A stretch of 64,000 bases of DNA from SIG307 sp964609025 (GTDB lineage: Bacteria; Bacillota; Clostridia; Lachnospirales; Lachnospiraceae): assembly GCA_964609025.1 (NCBI GenBank), contig CAZSQM010000008.1, positions 1 through 64,000 on the forward strand. The letters are read 5' to 3'. The translations under genes and the position numbers were made by a program. Within the stretch, counting starts at the first letter, position 1. Each line of letters begins with the position of its first letter. Under the pieces are notes generated by a model that worked only from the letters and a program-made list of their open reading frames with translations, did no database searches and had not been told where the DNA came from. Below, piece after piece: positions 36,100-44,864 of this stretch.

Positions 36100-36876
36100 T
36101 TACTCTTTCCTGTAAAAGAAGGAACGGAACGTCTTATACCTCAGGGAGGCAGGCTGGATAATCTGCTCCGTAGAGCCTACGAACAGAAAGCCCTCCGGGC
36201 GCAACGCGGCATTGAACTTCCTGTAAATCTCGACCTTTGCTTCCTCCGTAAAATAAATCAAAACATTCCGGCAGACAATCATATCACAGGCCGTCGGATA
36301 AGCGTCCTTTAATAAGTTATGCTCCTTAAATTCCACACAGTGCTTTACTTCTGCATTTATTTGATAATTATGCTCGTTTACCTGCGTAAAATACTTCTTT
36401 AAAAAACCGTCCGGGAGTCCCTTCAGACTCTTGTCGTTGTACAGTCCCATGCGCGCCTTGTCCAATACCTGCTTATCAATGTCCGTCGCAATAATATGTA
36501 TCTGGGAAAGCGGAAGAAACTGGTTTAACATCATAACCAGCGAATAAGGCTCATCTCCGGTAGAGCATGCCGCGCTCCAAATCTTCGGCGTCTTTGTCTT
36601 TTCCAATACGACAGGCATAATATCCCGGGATAACACTTTCCACAATTCGGGATTGCGGTAAAACTCCGAAACATTGATGGTAAGATAATTGACAAACTCA
36701 TCAAACATCGGCTTGCTTGTCCTTAATAACTGCACATAATCCTTATAAGTCGAAACCTTATGCTTACTGATCAGAGCGTCGATTCTGCGCTTCATCTGGC
36801 GTTCCTTGTATGCATTCAAATCAATCTTCGTAAGCTGAAACACATCTTTCTTAAACTGTTCATAATTGTCTTCCAT
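36100..36876 (-). CDS. cheR: Chemotaxis protein methyltransferase CheR
   Basis: SAM-dependent methyltransferase that adds methyl groups to chemoreceptor glutamates; 258 residues. N-terminal helical domain, then WSAACSTGDEPYSL (SAM-binding motif I), IIATDIDKQVLDKA and MIVCRNVLIYF. The open frame runs back to 36978, but GGAGG 9 nt upstream of the ATG at 36876 fixes the start. It stands apart from the main chemotaxis operon at 54-64 kb, which contains its antagonist CheB. Confidence 0.94.
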   Translation of the reverse strand: MEDNYEQFKKDVFQLTKIDLNAYKERQMKRRIDALISKHKVSTYKDYVQLLRTSKPMFDEFVNYLTINVSEFYRNPELWKVLSRDIMPVVLEKTKTPKIWSAACSTGDEPYSLVMMLNQFLPLSQIHIIATDIDKQVLDKARMGLYNDKSLKGLPDGFLKKYFTQVNEHNYQINAEVKHCVEFKEHNLLKDAYPTACDMIVCRNVLIYFTEEAKVEIYRKFNAALRPEGFLFVGSTEQIIQPASLRYKTFRSFFYRKE

Positions 36877-36901
36877 GCCGGTTCCTCCTGGGAATGAAAA
36901 G

Positions 36902-36982
36902 CGCCTTGGCGTTCCTGCCGCGGCTGCGCGTCTGCTTTGTATGACAGTGACATCTGCGCACCCTGTGACAACTGCCAAGGCG
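36902..36982. other. Inverted repeat between the ispH-rpsA fusion and cheR
   Basis: CGCCTTGGC (36902-36910) pairs with GCCAAGGCG (36974-36982) around a 63-nt loop. On the minus strand the downstream arm is followed by CTTTTCATTC. It could be a weak terminator of the ispH-rpsA transcript or a leader structure for cheR; the 136-bp gap otherwise shows nothing. Confidence 0.45.
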
Positions 36983-37012
36983 TTCTCAAATTATTTCAGC
37001 ATCATTTCTGCT

Positions 37013-38953
37013 TTATTCCGCATCATTCTCTGCATTTTCAGGTGCAGCTGCTTCTGCTTCCTCCGCTACCGGAGCTAATAGTGCTTTCATGCTGAGGCTG
37101 ATTTTCTTATCGTTCAGGTTAAAATCAACAATCTTTGCTTCGATTTCCTGTCCAACCTTTAATACGTCTGCCGGCTTCTCAATGTGCTCTCTTGCAATCT
37201 GGGAAACGTGAAGCAGTGCGTCAACGCCCGGTACAAGCTCTACAAATGCGCCGAAATCGGTCATTCTTGCCACCTTACCGGTTACGATATTGCCTACCGC
37301 AAACTTCTCCTCTGCATCTGCCCACGGATTCTGATCCGGGAACTTCATGCTGAGTGCAACCTTCTCGCCCTGAATATCCTTGATGAAGGCCTTAACAACC
37401 TCACCAACCTTGAATACCTTCTTCGGGCTTTCGATTCTGCCCCAGGACATCTCGGAAATATGAAGCAGGCCGTCAACGCCGCCCAGGTCGATAAATGCAC
37501 CGAAATCCGTTACATTCTTTACCTTGCCTTCTACCACATCGCCGATCTGGATTCTCTCAAACAGCTCCTTCTGAAGCTCCTGCTTCTTTGCAACAAGAAG
37601 CTGCTTACGGTCGCCGATAATTCTTCTTCTGCGCGGATTGAACTCACTGATTACGAACTCAATCTCCTGATCCTTATACTTGCTTAAATCCTTTTCATAC
37701 GTGTCGGATACAAGGCTTGCCGGAATAAAAATTCTGGCTTCGTCGATTACAACGCTTAAGCCGCCTTCCAATACGGCAGAAACCGTTGCTTTCAGAACTT
37801 CCTTGTTGTTAAATGCCTCTTCCAGTCTCTTGTTGCCCTTCTCGGCAGCAAGTCTCTTGTAAGTGAGAAGAACCTGTCCCTCACCGTCATTCACTTTCAG
37901 GACCTTCGCCTGCATCGTGTCGCCTTCCTTAACTAACGTAGTTAAGTCCACATTCGGAGTGTTGGTATATTCGCTTCTGGTAATAATACCGTCTGCCTTG
38001 TAGCCTATGTTCAAGACGATTTCGTCTTCTTTTACACGAATCACAGTGCCCTCGACTACCTCTCCGTTGTGTATTGTCTTTAAAGACTCCTCCAATAATT
38101 GGTCAAAACTCATTTCAGACATGATTTTCTGAACCTCCTTGATAATATTATTTGGGGTGGAAGCCCCCGCTGTAATACCTACGCAACGAAAAGATTTAAA
38201 CTGACTTAAATCCAGGTCATCGAGTTTCTGTATATAGTAAGTATTTCCACATGCGTTCTTTGCAATTTCATACAACTTTCTGGTGTTGGAACTCTGCTTT
38301 CCGCCAATCACAATCATAGCCTCCGACATTGCTGCTAACCGTGCCGCTTCCGACTGTCGTTCCTCCGTTGCATTACATATCGTACTAAGAACAATTATAT
38401 CATACCGCTTTTCTTTCAAAATTTCAACTAATTCTTGAAATTTCTTGTAATTAAATGTCGTTTGCGCTACGATACAAAGCTTGTCACCCTCGGAAAACTC
38501 CGCTTTTTCAATACTTTCGGCGGAATCAAACACATAAGTTTCTTCCTTTGCCCAGCCGCGGATTCCGATGACTTCCGGATGATTTTCATCTCCGATAATC
38601 ACAATTTTCCTGCCCGCAAGGCTTTGTTCCTCCACGATTTTGTGGATTTTCTTTACAAAGGGACAGGTAGCGTCCACCACCTCAAACCCCTGCGCCGAAA
38701 GTTTTTCCTGCTCTTCCTTCGTTACGCCGTGGGAGCGTATCACTATTGTACCCTTTTCCACCGTTTCCCATTCGTCCTCCGGATATAAAATGCGGACGCC
38801 TTTTTTTTCAAAATCCCGCACCACTTCTTCGTTATGGATAATCGGACCGTAGGTATATACCGTTTTTCCCTGCCGCAGCTGTTCTTCTACCGTATCCACC
38901 GCCCGTTTCACACCGAAACAGAACCCGGCGGTTTTGGCAACCCGTACCTCCAT
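37013..38953 (-). CDS. ispH: Fusion of HMBPP reductase (IspH) and ribosomal protein S1-like domains
   Basis: 646 residues. The N-terminal ~283 residues are IspH, the last MEP-pathway enzyme, with the three iron-sulfur cysteines in TAGFCFGVKRA, VDATCPFVKK and LSTICNATEERQ. The C-terminal part has four S1 RNA-binding repeats (about 298-370, 385-450, 470-540, 555-630; the last two contain VTDFGAFIDLG and MTDFGAFVELV) and an acidic tail. No stop or frameshift separates them. IspH-S1 fusions are known in clostridia; whether the parts cooperate is unclear. GGAGG before the ATG at 38953 sets the start. It follows cmk by 32 bp. Confidence 0.95.
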   Translation of the reverse strand: MEVRVAKTAGFCFGVKRAVDTVEEQLRQGKTVYTYGPIIHNEEVVRDFEKKGVRILYPEDEWETVEKGTIVIRSHGVTKEEQEKLSAQGFEVVDATCPFVKKIHKIVEEQSLAGRKIVIIGDENHPEVIGIRGWAKEETYVFDSAESIEKAEFSEGDKLCIVAQTTFNYKKFQELVEILKEKRYDIIVLSTICNATEERQSEAARLAAMSEAMIVIGGKQSSNTRKLYEIAKNACGNTYYIQKLDDLDLSQFKSFRCVGITAGASTPNNIIKEVQKIMSEMSFDQLLEESLKTIHNGEVVEGTVIRVKEDEIVLNIGYKADGIITRSEYTNTPNVDLTTLVKEGDTMQAKVLKVNDGEGQVLLTYKRLAAEKGNKRLEEAFNNKEVLKATVSAVLEGGLSVVIDEARIFIPASLVSDTYEKDLSKYKDQEIEFVISEFNPRRRRIIGDRKQLLVAKKQELQKELFERIQIGDVVEGKVKNVTDFGAFIDLGGVDGLLHISEMSWGRIESPKKVFKVGEVVKAFIKDIQGEKVALSMKFPDQNPWADAEEKFAVGNIVTGKVARMTDFGAFVELVPGVDALLHVSQIAREHIEKPADVLKVGQEIEAKIVDFNLNDKKISLSMKALLAPVAEEAEAAAPENAENDAE

Positions 38954-38985
38954 CGTTTTCCTCCGTCCTTTTCGCCTGTGCCGCT

Positions 38986-39657
38986 TTAGCCGCGGGCTTC
39001 TTCCCATAAGCGGTAAAGTTTCTCTACCGTTTCTTCTATTGTCAGCCCGGAATTATCGAAATAGACGGCGTCCTCCGCCTGCACGAGCGGCGCAATCTCG
39101 CGATGGGAATCCCGGTAATCCCGTTCTCTGATATTTTCCTCAATCTCGGAAAGGCTGCACTCGATTCCTTTGGCGGTCTGCTCGTCATAGCGGCGTTTTG
39201 CGCGTACTTCCACGCTTGCCGTAAGAAATACCTTCACATTCGCATCCGGCAGGACGCAGGTGCCGATATCCCGTCCGTCCATCACAACATTTTCCTTTGC
39301 CGCAAGCCTGCGCTGCAAATCCAACATTTTCAAACGCACCTTTTTATTGGCGGAGGAAACGCTTGTCATATGACTTACCTGCTCCGTACGAATCAGACCG
39401 TTTACGTTCTCGCCGTTTAACAAAACCACCTGCTCGCCGTTATTGTGGGTAATCGTGACATCGGCGGTGTCACAGGCCGCCTCCATTGCCGCAAAATCAT
39501 CCTCCGCAATGCCGTTTCGGATAAAATGCAGCGCCATTGCGCGGTACATTGCTCCCGTATCCACATAAATATAACCGAGGCGCTTTGCAAGCTCCTTTGC
39601 CACCGTACTTTTTCCGGCCCCCGCCGGTCCGTCAATTGCTATACTGAACTTTTTCAT
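38986..39657 (-). CDS. cmk: Cytidylate kinase
   Basis: Phosphorylates CMP/dCMP; 223 residues. P-loop DGPAGAGKSTVAKELAKRLG, then YVDTGAMYRA and MDGRDIGTCVLP. The frame extends 22 codons upstream, but AAGGAAACAC before the ATG at 39657 gives the standard MKKFSIAIDG start. cmk next to the S1 gene is a widespread bacterial arrangement and is kept here even though S1 is fused to IspH. Confidence 0.95.
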   Translation of the reverse strand: MKKFSIAIDGPAGAGKSTVAKELAKRLGYIYVDTGAMYRAMALHFIRNGIAEDDFAAMEAACDTADVTITHNNGEQVVLLNGENVNGLIRTEQVSHMTSVSSANKKVRLKMLDLQRRLAAKENVVMDGRDIGTCVLPDANVKVFLTASVEVRAKRRYDEQTAKGIECSLSEIEENIRERDYRDSHREIAPLVQAEDAVYFDNSGLTIEETVEKLYRLWEEARG

Positions 39658-39691
39658 GTGTTTCCTTTCCCGTGCGCCGCACGCATTGAAA

Positions 39692-40930
39692 TCACCGGTC
39701 TGCCGCTGCGGACGTACCTGCAAGATACCCGGTAGACCATGCGATTTGTAAATTATAGCCGCCGGTCAGCGCGTCCACATCCAGCACCTCTCCGGCAAAA
39801 TACAGCCCTTTTGTAAGCTTCGACTCCATTGTGGAAGGATTCACCTCACGCACCGCAATCCCGCCGCGGGTAATCACCGCCTCGTTAAAACCGCCTGTCC
39901 TTTTTATATGCAGCCGCATGCCTTTTAATACATCCGCAACCACAGCACGCTCCTTTTTCGTAATTGCGTTAACCTGCTTTTCTTCCGGAATGCCGCATAG
40001 TGTAATTATAACCCGAATCAGCCGCTGTGGCAATAGTTTATCCAGCGCATTTCGAAACTGTTTGTTCTTTGCCTCCTCAAAATCCCTTAAAATCCGCGCA
40101 TCCAGTTCTTCTTTCGACAACGCCGGTTTTAAATCCAGCTCCAGCACCACTTCCCCGTCGGAGAGTTTGTCCGTCACCGCACTGCTTGCGGAAAGGACTA
40201 ACGGTCCGCTGACGCCGTCCGCGGTAAATAAAAGCTCTCCCATGTCGTGATATAACTCCTTCTTTCCCTGCATGGCGCGCAGCCGCACATTTTTCAAGGA
40301 AAGCCCTTCCAGTTCCTTTGCAAACGGCTCCGCAATCTTTAACCCGACCAGGGACGGATAACACTCCGTGACGGTATGCCCGCAGAGTTTGCCGAAGGTA
40401 TAGCCGTCCCCGGTAGAACCGGTAGAGGCATAGGTCAGTCCGCCGGTTGCCACCACACAGGCGTCGCAGGAAAGCCGTTCACCGTTTTGCAAAAGGACGC
40501 CGGTTACCTTTCCGTCCTCTGTGCAGACTTTATTCACAGCCGCATGAAGCCTTACGGTAACACCTGCTTGCTTTAATCTGCCCGCCAGCCCGTTAATTAC
40601 ATCGGAGGACTTATCCGAAACCGGAAATACCCTCCCGCCGCGCTCAATCTTTACCGGCACGCCGCAGTCTTCAAAAAAACGAATCGTATCCTCATTCGTA
40701 AACGAATACAGTGCGCTGTACAGAAAGCGCCGATTCGTTACAATCTTCTTGAACAGTTCTTCCGGCTCGCAGGCGTTTGTAATATTACATCTGCCCTTCC
40801 CCGTAATGTACAGCTTTTTCCCCAGCTTTTCATTCTTTTCCAGCAGCAGTACCTCCGCCCCCTGCTCCGCCGCCGCAACTGCCGCCATCATTCCCGCAGC
40901 GCCGCCGCCGATAACAATTACTTTCCTCAT
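39692..40930 (-). CDS. HI0933-family NAD(P)/FAD-dependent oxidoreductase
   Basis: 412-residue flavoprotein. N-terminal FAD-binding VIGGGAAGMMAAVAAAEQG and LGKKLYITGKGRCNITN, and the C-terminal GLYFAGEVLDVDALTGGYNLQ identify the HI0933 (YhiN) family, whose substrate is unsettled. AAAGGAG sets the start at 40930. It is first in a run with cmk and ispH-rpsA (34 and 32 bp gaps). Its upstream region is largely occupied by palindromic element 2, so its promoter may lie within that element. Confidence 0.88.
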   Translation of the reverse strand: MRKVIVIGGGAAGMMAAVAAAEQGAEVLLLEKNEKLGKKLYITGKGRCNITNACEPEELFKKIVTNRRFLYSALYSFTNEDTIRFFEDCGVPVKIERGGRVFPVSDKSSDVINGLAGRLKQAGVTVRLHAAVNKVCTEDGKVTGVLLQNGERLSCDACVVATGGLTYASTGSTGDGYTFGKLCGHTVTECYPSLVGLKIAEPFAKELEGLSLKNVRLRAMQGKKELYHDMGELLFTADGVSGPLVLSASSAVTDKLSDGEVVLELDLKPALSKEELDARILRDFEEAKNKQFRNALDKLLPQRLIRVIITLCGIPEEKQVNAITKKERAVVADVLKGMRLHIKRTGGFNEAVITRGGIAVREVNPSTMESKLTKGLYFAGEVLDVDALTGGYNLQIAWSTGYLAGTSAAADR

Positions 40931-40973
40931 GTATACTCCTTTCAATCGCGCGAGTGCACATCCTCGCGGAGCA

Positions 40974-41316
40974 TTTTTTACTTTAAAGGAAGCACTTTTC
41001 TTTCAAGGTTCGGGTGTCAAAAAGTGACTTCCGATTACGGAACTTTGTACAGGAGAAAGAGTCCTTTCTCTGGTTTCGGATATAAGTCTTTCTAATTGCT
41101 CCGTCAAACTTATTAAGCAATCACGCAACCAACCTCTACGCGCCCTCCGTGGCGCGTGTCGGTCTTGCCCGGACGTCCTGTCCGGGCATTGCTGATACCA
41201 AGCGGAGCAACAAGAAAGTCTAATATCCTACACAACATTCAAGGACTCTTTCTCCTGTACAAAGTTCTTTTGATATCAGAATATGTTTTGACACCCGAAA
41301 CCTTTAAAGTAAAAAA
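40974..41316. repeat. Nested palindromic element 2 (343 bp)
   Basis: This fills most of the 427-bp spacer 40931-41357, which has no gene. Arms nest from outside inwards: 16 bp perfect (TTTTTTACTTTAAAGG, 40974-40989 with 41301-41316); 14 bp perfect (TTCGGGTGTCAAAA, 41009-41022 with 41286-41299); 27 bp perfect (41040-41066 with 41241-41267); 26 bp with 22 matches (41078-41103 with 41203-41228); and two terminal hairpins, ACGCGCC/GGCGCGT (41138-41157) and TGCCCGGAC/GTCCGGGCA (41166-41188). The ends match those of element 1 (TTTTTTAC...GTAAAAAA). On the minus strand TTGACG-17-TATATC at 41079-41107 is a possible promoter for the flavoprotein. No ORF of note. Confidence 0.85.
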
Positions 41317-41335
41317 CTGCCGCAAACCGCAGCAG
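41311..41335 (-). terminator. Terminator of the GerMN-like lipoprotein gene
   Basis: On the minus strand CTGCTGC (41335-41329) pairs with GCGGCAG (41323-41317), including one G-T wobble, around a GGTTT loop and is followed by TTTTTT. This T-run is the end of palindromic element 2, so element boundary and terminator share the same six bases. Confidence 0.7.
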
Positions 41336-41357
41336 CCTTTCCTTTTCTAAACTTTAT

Positions 41358-41912
41358 CTAGCGCCTCATATAGACTGCGCCTTTCTCAAATGCAAAGTGA
41401 CCGGAAGCATATGCCTCTCCGTCCACGGAAAACCCGACTCCGTTGCAATCCGTTATGTTATCCAGAATACTCTGCCCGAATGCATCCAGAATCAGGCCCT
41501 CGATACTTGCACCCACCTGAGTCACCGGCGGGGCCGATGCATCAAAATCCACGATAACTACCGTATCATTTTTCGTCACATAATTTACCTTTACATAAAC
41601 CGCACTGTCTGCCAACGCATCAACGACCGCATCTGCCACTACTTTCTCGTCGATTTCTTCTTCCTCCGCAATTAAGGCCGTTACTGCCGTAAGCTCCGCG
41701 AAATCGCCGCTTATGGTATAAATCGGCAATTCTTTCGTCTGGGACGGAGCAACCGTAAACGGTACATCTCCGGTCAGCTGCGGTGCTGCCGTAACAGTAG
41801 GTGCCGGCGTTGCTGTAACAGTCGGCGTTTTGCCTGCGGATGTCCTCTTGCAGCCTGCCAGCATACAAAGAACAAGAATGGCACTTAGAATGATTCCGCT
41901 CTTTCTTTTCAT
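41358..41912 (-). CDS. GerMN-like lipoprotein
   Basis: 184 residues with signal peptide and lipobox LAGC (Cys21), a Thr/Pro/Ala linker (about 25-50), and a C-terminal domain resembling GerMN: LPIYTISGDFAELTAVTALI, TVVIVDFDAS, ILDAFGQSILDNITDC and VDGEAYASGHFAFEKGAVY. GerMN domains occur in spore-germination and cell-envelope lipoproteins. Assignment is by pattern only. It has its own AAAGGAG and a terminator sharing its T-run with palindromic element 2. Confidence 0.65.
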   Translation of the reverse strand: MKRKSGIILSAILVLCMLAGCKRTSAGKTPTVTATPAPTVTAAPQLTGDVPFTVAPSQTKELPIYTISGDFAELTAVTALIAEEEEIDEKVVADAVVDALADSAVYVKVNYVTKNDTVVIVDFDASAPPVTQVGASIEGLILDAFGQSILDNITDCNGVGFSVDGEAYASGHFAFEKGAVYMRR

Positions 41913-42048
41913 AACGGCTCCTTTCTGTAATCTCCCCGGTATCTCGAAACGCTCCTGCCTTTACGTACCTCTCGGTTTCTCGTTTACCATAACAGCGAAG
42001 TATGTCATTTTCGTGGTAAAACCATGAACGAATCTTTAAATTACAGAA

Positions 42049-42588
42049 TTATTTTTTCTCGGAAAGTACCTTTCTATTCTTCCAGAGATACTCGCAAAGC
42101 GATACAACGGTCAAAACAAGCGCCGTATAAATAAATACCTGTTCCGCGATTTCCGCCCAGGCAAACGGAAGCTGCACAATCAAAAGGATGCAGGCAATCA
42201 TCTGGGCAACCGTTTTAAACTTTCCCCAGTAGCTTGCCGCAATCACAACGCCGTTATCGGAGGCAATCAGGCGGAATCCGCTGATAATAAACTCCCTTGC
42301 AATAATGACAATGACAATCCACGCAGGCATATAGGACAGTTCCACGAAACAAATCAGTGCCGAGCACACCAGCAGCTTATCCGCAAGCGGGTCCATAAAC
42401 TTCCCGAAATTCGTAACAAGGTGATTCTTTCTCGCCAGATATCCGTCCAGTGCGTCGGAAAGACAGGCAATCACAAAAACCGCCGCCGCAAAATAGTTGC
42501 CGTAAGGAATTCCCGGAACCAGTAAAAGCACCAGAAATACCGGAATCATGCCGACACGAAACAATGTAATCTTATTAGGTAAATTCAT
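42049..42588 (-). CDS. pgsA: CDP-diacylglycerol-glycerol-3-phosphate 3-phosphatidyltransferase
   Basis: Membrane CDP-alcohol phosphotransferase making phosphatidylglycerol phosphate; 179 residues. The active-site motif DGYLARKNHLVTNFGKFMD with the downstream PLADKLLV (DGxxAR...GxxxDxxxD) is intact, with about five membrane helices. It acts after CdsA (8.3 kb) and before cardiolipin synthase (44.9 kb). It is 9 bp after rimO. Confidence 0.95.
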   Translation of the reverse strand: MNLPNKITLFRVGMIPVFLVLLLVPGIPYGNYFAAAVFVIACLSDALDGYLARKNHLVTNFGKFMDPLADKLLVCSALICFVELSYMPAWIVIVIIAREFIISGFRLIASDNGVVIAASYWGKFKTVAQMIACILLIVQLPFAWAEIAEQVFIYTALVLTVVSLCEYLWKNRKVLSEKK

Positions 42589-42597
42589 AATTGCCTC

Positions 42598-43938
42598 CTA
42601 ACTCAGTTTCTTCTTTTCCGTATTGACTCCCACGAGATCGTAGCCCTTGGCACCGGTCACCCTGACTTTCACAAACTCGCCGGACTCGTAATGCTCTTCG
42701 GACTCCACAAACAAATACCCGTCGATATTCGGCGCATCCATATAAGTCCGCGCCAGATATGCCTGCTCCTGCGGAAGTTTTCCTTCAATCAGCGCCAGAT
42801 AACGCTTTCCGACGCGCTTCTCTGCATTTTCAAACGCAATCCTCTGCTGAAGCTGCATCAGTTCTTTCTGGCGGCGGCGCTTCTCCCTTGCAGGCACCTG
42901 CCCTTTCATCTTTGCCGCCGGCGTATTTTCCTCTCTGGAATAGGTAAATACGCCCAAACGGTCAAACCGCATCTCCTCTACAAACGAAAGCAGTTCTTCG
43001 TGTTCCTCCGGGGTTTCCCCCGGAAAACCCGTAATTAACGAGGTCCGCAGCGCAATCCCCGGCAGTTCTCTCCGAAGCTTTTTTATCAGACGCACCAGCT
43101 CTTTCTTTGTGGTACGCCGTCCCATACGCTTTAACACCGTATCGGCCGCATGCTGAATCGGTAAATCCAGATACCGGCAGATTTTCGGTTCCTCCTTCAT
43201 TACCGCAATCAGTTCCTCCGTAATCTCCTCCGGATAACAGTACAGCAGACGAATCCATTCGATTCCTTCGATGGCGCAGAGCTTTCTTAACAGCTCCGGC
43301 AGCGTCTTCTTCCCATATAAGTCTATGCCGTACAGAGTTGTTTCCTGCGCGACCAGAATCAATTCCTTTGCCCCGTCTGCGGCTAACTGCTCCGCTTCCG
43401 CCAAAAGCCGTTCCATCGGGACGCTGCGGTATCTTCCGCGGATGGACGGAATAATGCAGTAGGTGCAGTGCTTCTCACAGCCTTCCGCAATCTTTAAATA
43501 GGCCGTATAGCCGCAGGTGGTATTGACCCGCTTTGCCGCCGGCAGCGGAAGATACGTCAGTTCCTTATAAACTTCGGCCTTTTCTCCGCCCTCCGCCTGT
43601 CGAAGCACGTTTACAATCTCGTCAAAGGAGGCAGTACCGAGAACCGCGTCCACCTCCGGAATCTCGGCGGTAATTTCACTCCGATACCGTTCGGCAAGAC
43701 ACCCCGTCACCAGCAGGACACGACACTTTCCGTTTTCCTTGTAACCGGCCGCCTCCAAAATCGTTTCAATACTTTCTTCTTTTGCGTCGTGGATAAAGCA
43801 GCAGGTATTGACAATAATCGCCTCCGCTTCCCCCTCCTCCTCCGTGAGCGTATGTCCCGCCTCGCGAAGAAGCCCTAACATATATTCGCTGTCTACCAGA
43901 TTCTTATCACAGCCGAGTGAAATAAAATAAATCCGCAT
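42598..43938 (-). CDS. rimO: Ribosomal protein S12 methylthiotransferase RimO
   Basis: Radical-SAM enzyme adding a methylthio group to an Asp of ribosomal protein S12; 446 residues. N-terminal UPF0004 cysteines (SLGCDKNLVDSEYML, VNTCCFIHDAKEES, VTGCLAERY), radical-SAM CEKHCTYC motif, and a C-terminal TRAM domain. The CDKNLVDSE start distinguishes RimO from MiaB. It sits between folD and pgsA; the rimO-pgsA pair is common in Firmicutes. Confidence 0.95.
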   Translation of the reverse strand: MRIYFISLGCDKNLVDSEYMLGLLREAGHTLTEEEGEAEAIIVNTCCFIHDAKEESIETILEAAGYKENGKCRVLLVTGCLAERYRSEITAEIPEVDAVLGTASFDEIVNVLRQAEGGEKAEVYKELTYLPLPAAKRVNTTCGYTAYLKIAEGCEKHCTYCIIPSIRGRYRSVPMERLLAEAEQLAADGAKELILVAQETTLYGIDLYGKKTLPELLRKLCAIEGIEWIRLLYCYPEEITEELIAVMKEEPKICRYLDLPIQHAADTVLKRMGRRTTKKELVRLIKKLRRELPGIALRTSLITGFPGETPEEHEELLSFVEEMRFDRLGVFTYSREENTPAAKMKGQVPAREKRRRQKELMQLQQRIAFENAEKRVGKRYLALIEGKLPQEQAYLARTYMDAPNIDGYLFVESEEHYESGEFVKVRVTGAKGYDLVGVNTEKKKLS

Positions 43939-43957
43939 ACCGTTCCTTCCTATGACC

Positions 43958-44803
43958 TTACTTTTGCAGCTCGACGCTTTCGACGCAGTTCTTCATTAAC
44001 ATGGCAATCGTCATCGGTCCGACTCCGCCCGGCACCGGCGTAATTGCGCCCGCAACCGGCTCCGCCTCCGCAAATGCCACATCGCCGCAAAGCTTGTTGT
44101 CCGCATTGCGGTGAATTCCCACATCGATTACCGTGGCCCCCTCTTTGATATAATCCGCGGTAACAAAGCACGGCTTACCGATTGCAACAATCAGAATATC
44201 CGCGCGTTTCGTAATCTCCTTCAGATTCTTCGTTCTCGAATGGCAGACCGTTACCGTCGCATTCTCTCTCAGCATCAGCATGGCCATCGGCTTACCCACA
44301 ATATTGCTTCTGCCGAGTACCACGCACTCTTTCCCTTCCATTTCGATTCCGGTGCGCTTTAACAGTTCAATCACACCCGCCGGAGTACAGGATACAAAGC
44401 CCTTCCTTCCGATGCTTAAATTTCCTACGTTTTCCGGATGGAAACCGTCTACGTCCTTTAACGGTGAAATTGCCAAAAGCACTTCCTCTTCGTTAAAGTG
44501 CTTCGGAAGCGGAAGCTGCACCAGAATCCCGTTGACATCCTTACGTCCGTTCAATTCCGCAATTAAATCGAGAAGTTCCTTCTGCGTAGTTTCCTCCGGC
44601 AGTTCATAAGCAAGAGAACGAATCCCGATATATTCGCACGCCTTTTTCTTATTGCCGACATAAACCGAAGACGCCGGGTCGTTGCCTACCTGAATTACCG
44701 CAAGCGTAATCTCGATTCCCCGCTCCTTATAAGCTGCCACCTTTTCCTTCAACTCATCCTTAATCTGTGCGGAAATTGCCTTTCCGTCAATGCGAACTGC
44801 CAT
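43958..44803 (-). CDS. folD: Bifunctional methylenetetrahydrofolate dehydrogenase/cyclohydrolase
   Basis: One-carbon metabolism enzyme, 281 residues. YVGNKKKACEYIGI with the catalytic Lys, GILVQLPLPKH, GRSNIVGKPMAMLML and PVPGGVGPMT signatures are present. GGAGG before the ATG at 44803 excludes the 28-codon upstream extension. It is 19 bp from rimO and 61 bp from the cardiolipin synthase stop. Confidence 0.96.
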   Translation of the reverse strand: MAVRIDGKAISAQIKDELKEKVAAYKERGIEITLAVIQVGNDPASSVYVGNKKKACEYIGIRSLAYELPEETTQKELLDLIAELNGRKDVNGILVQLPLPKHFNEEEVLLAISPLKDVDGFHPENVGNLSIGRKGFVSCTPAGVIELLKRTGIEMEGKECVVLGRSNIVGKPMAMLMLRENATVTVCHSRTKNLKEITKRADILIVAIGKPCFVTADYIKEGATVIDVGIHRNADNKLCGDVAFAEAEPVAGAITPVPGGVGPMTIAMLMKNCVESVELQK

Positions 44804-44864
44804 GTAAAATTTCCTCCGTTCTTTTTCGTTTCTTTTATTCTTCCCCAAACTCCTTGAAATCCCC

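Noticed and set aside
40974..41316. Retron msr-msd or group II intron-like RNA
   Set aside because: No reverse transcriptase or maturase frame is present anywhere near, and the nested symmetrical arms do not match a known retron layout.
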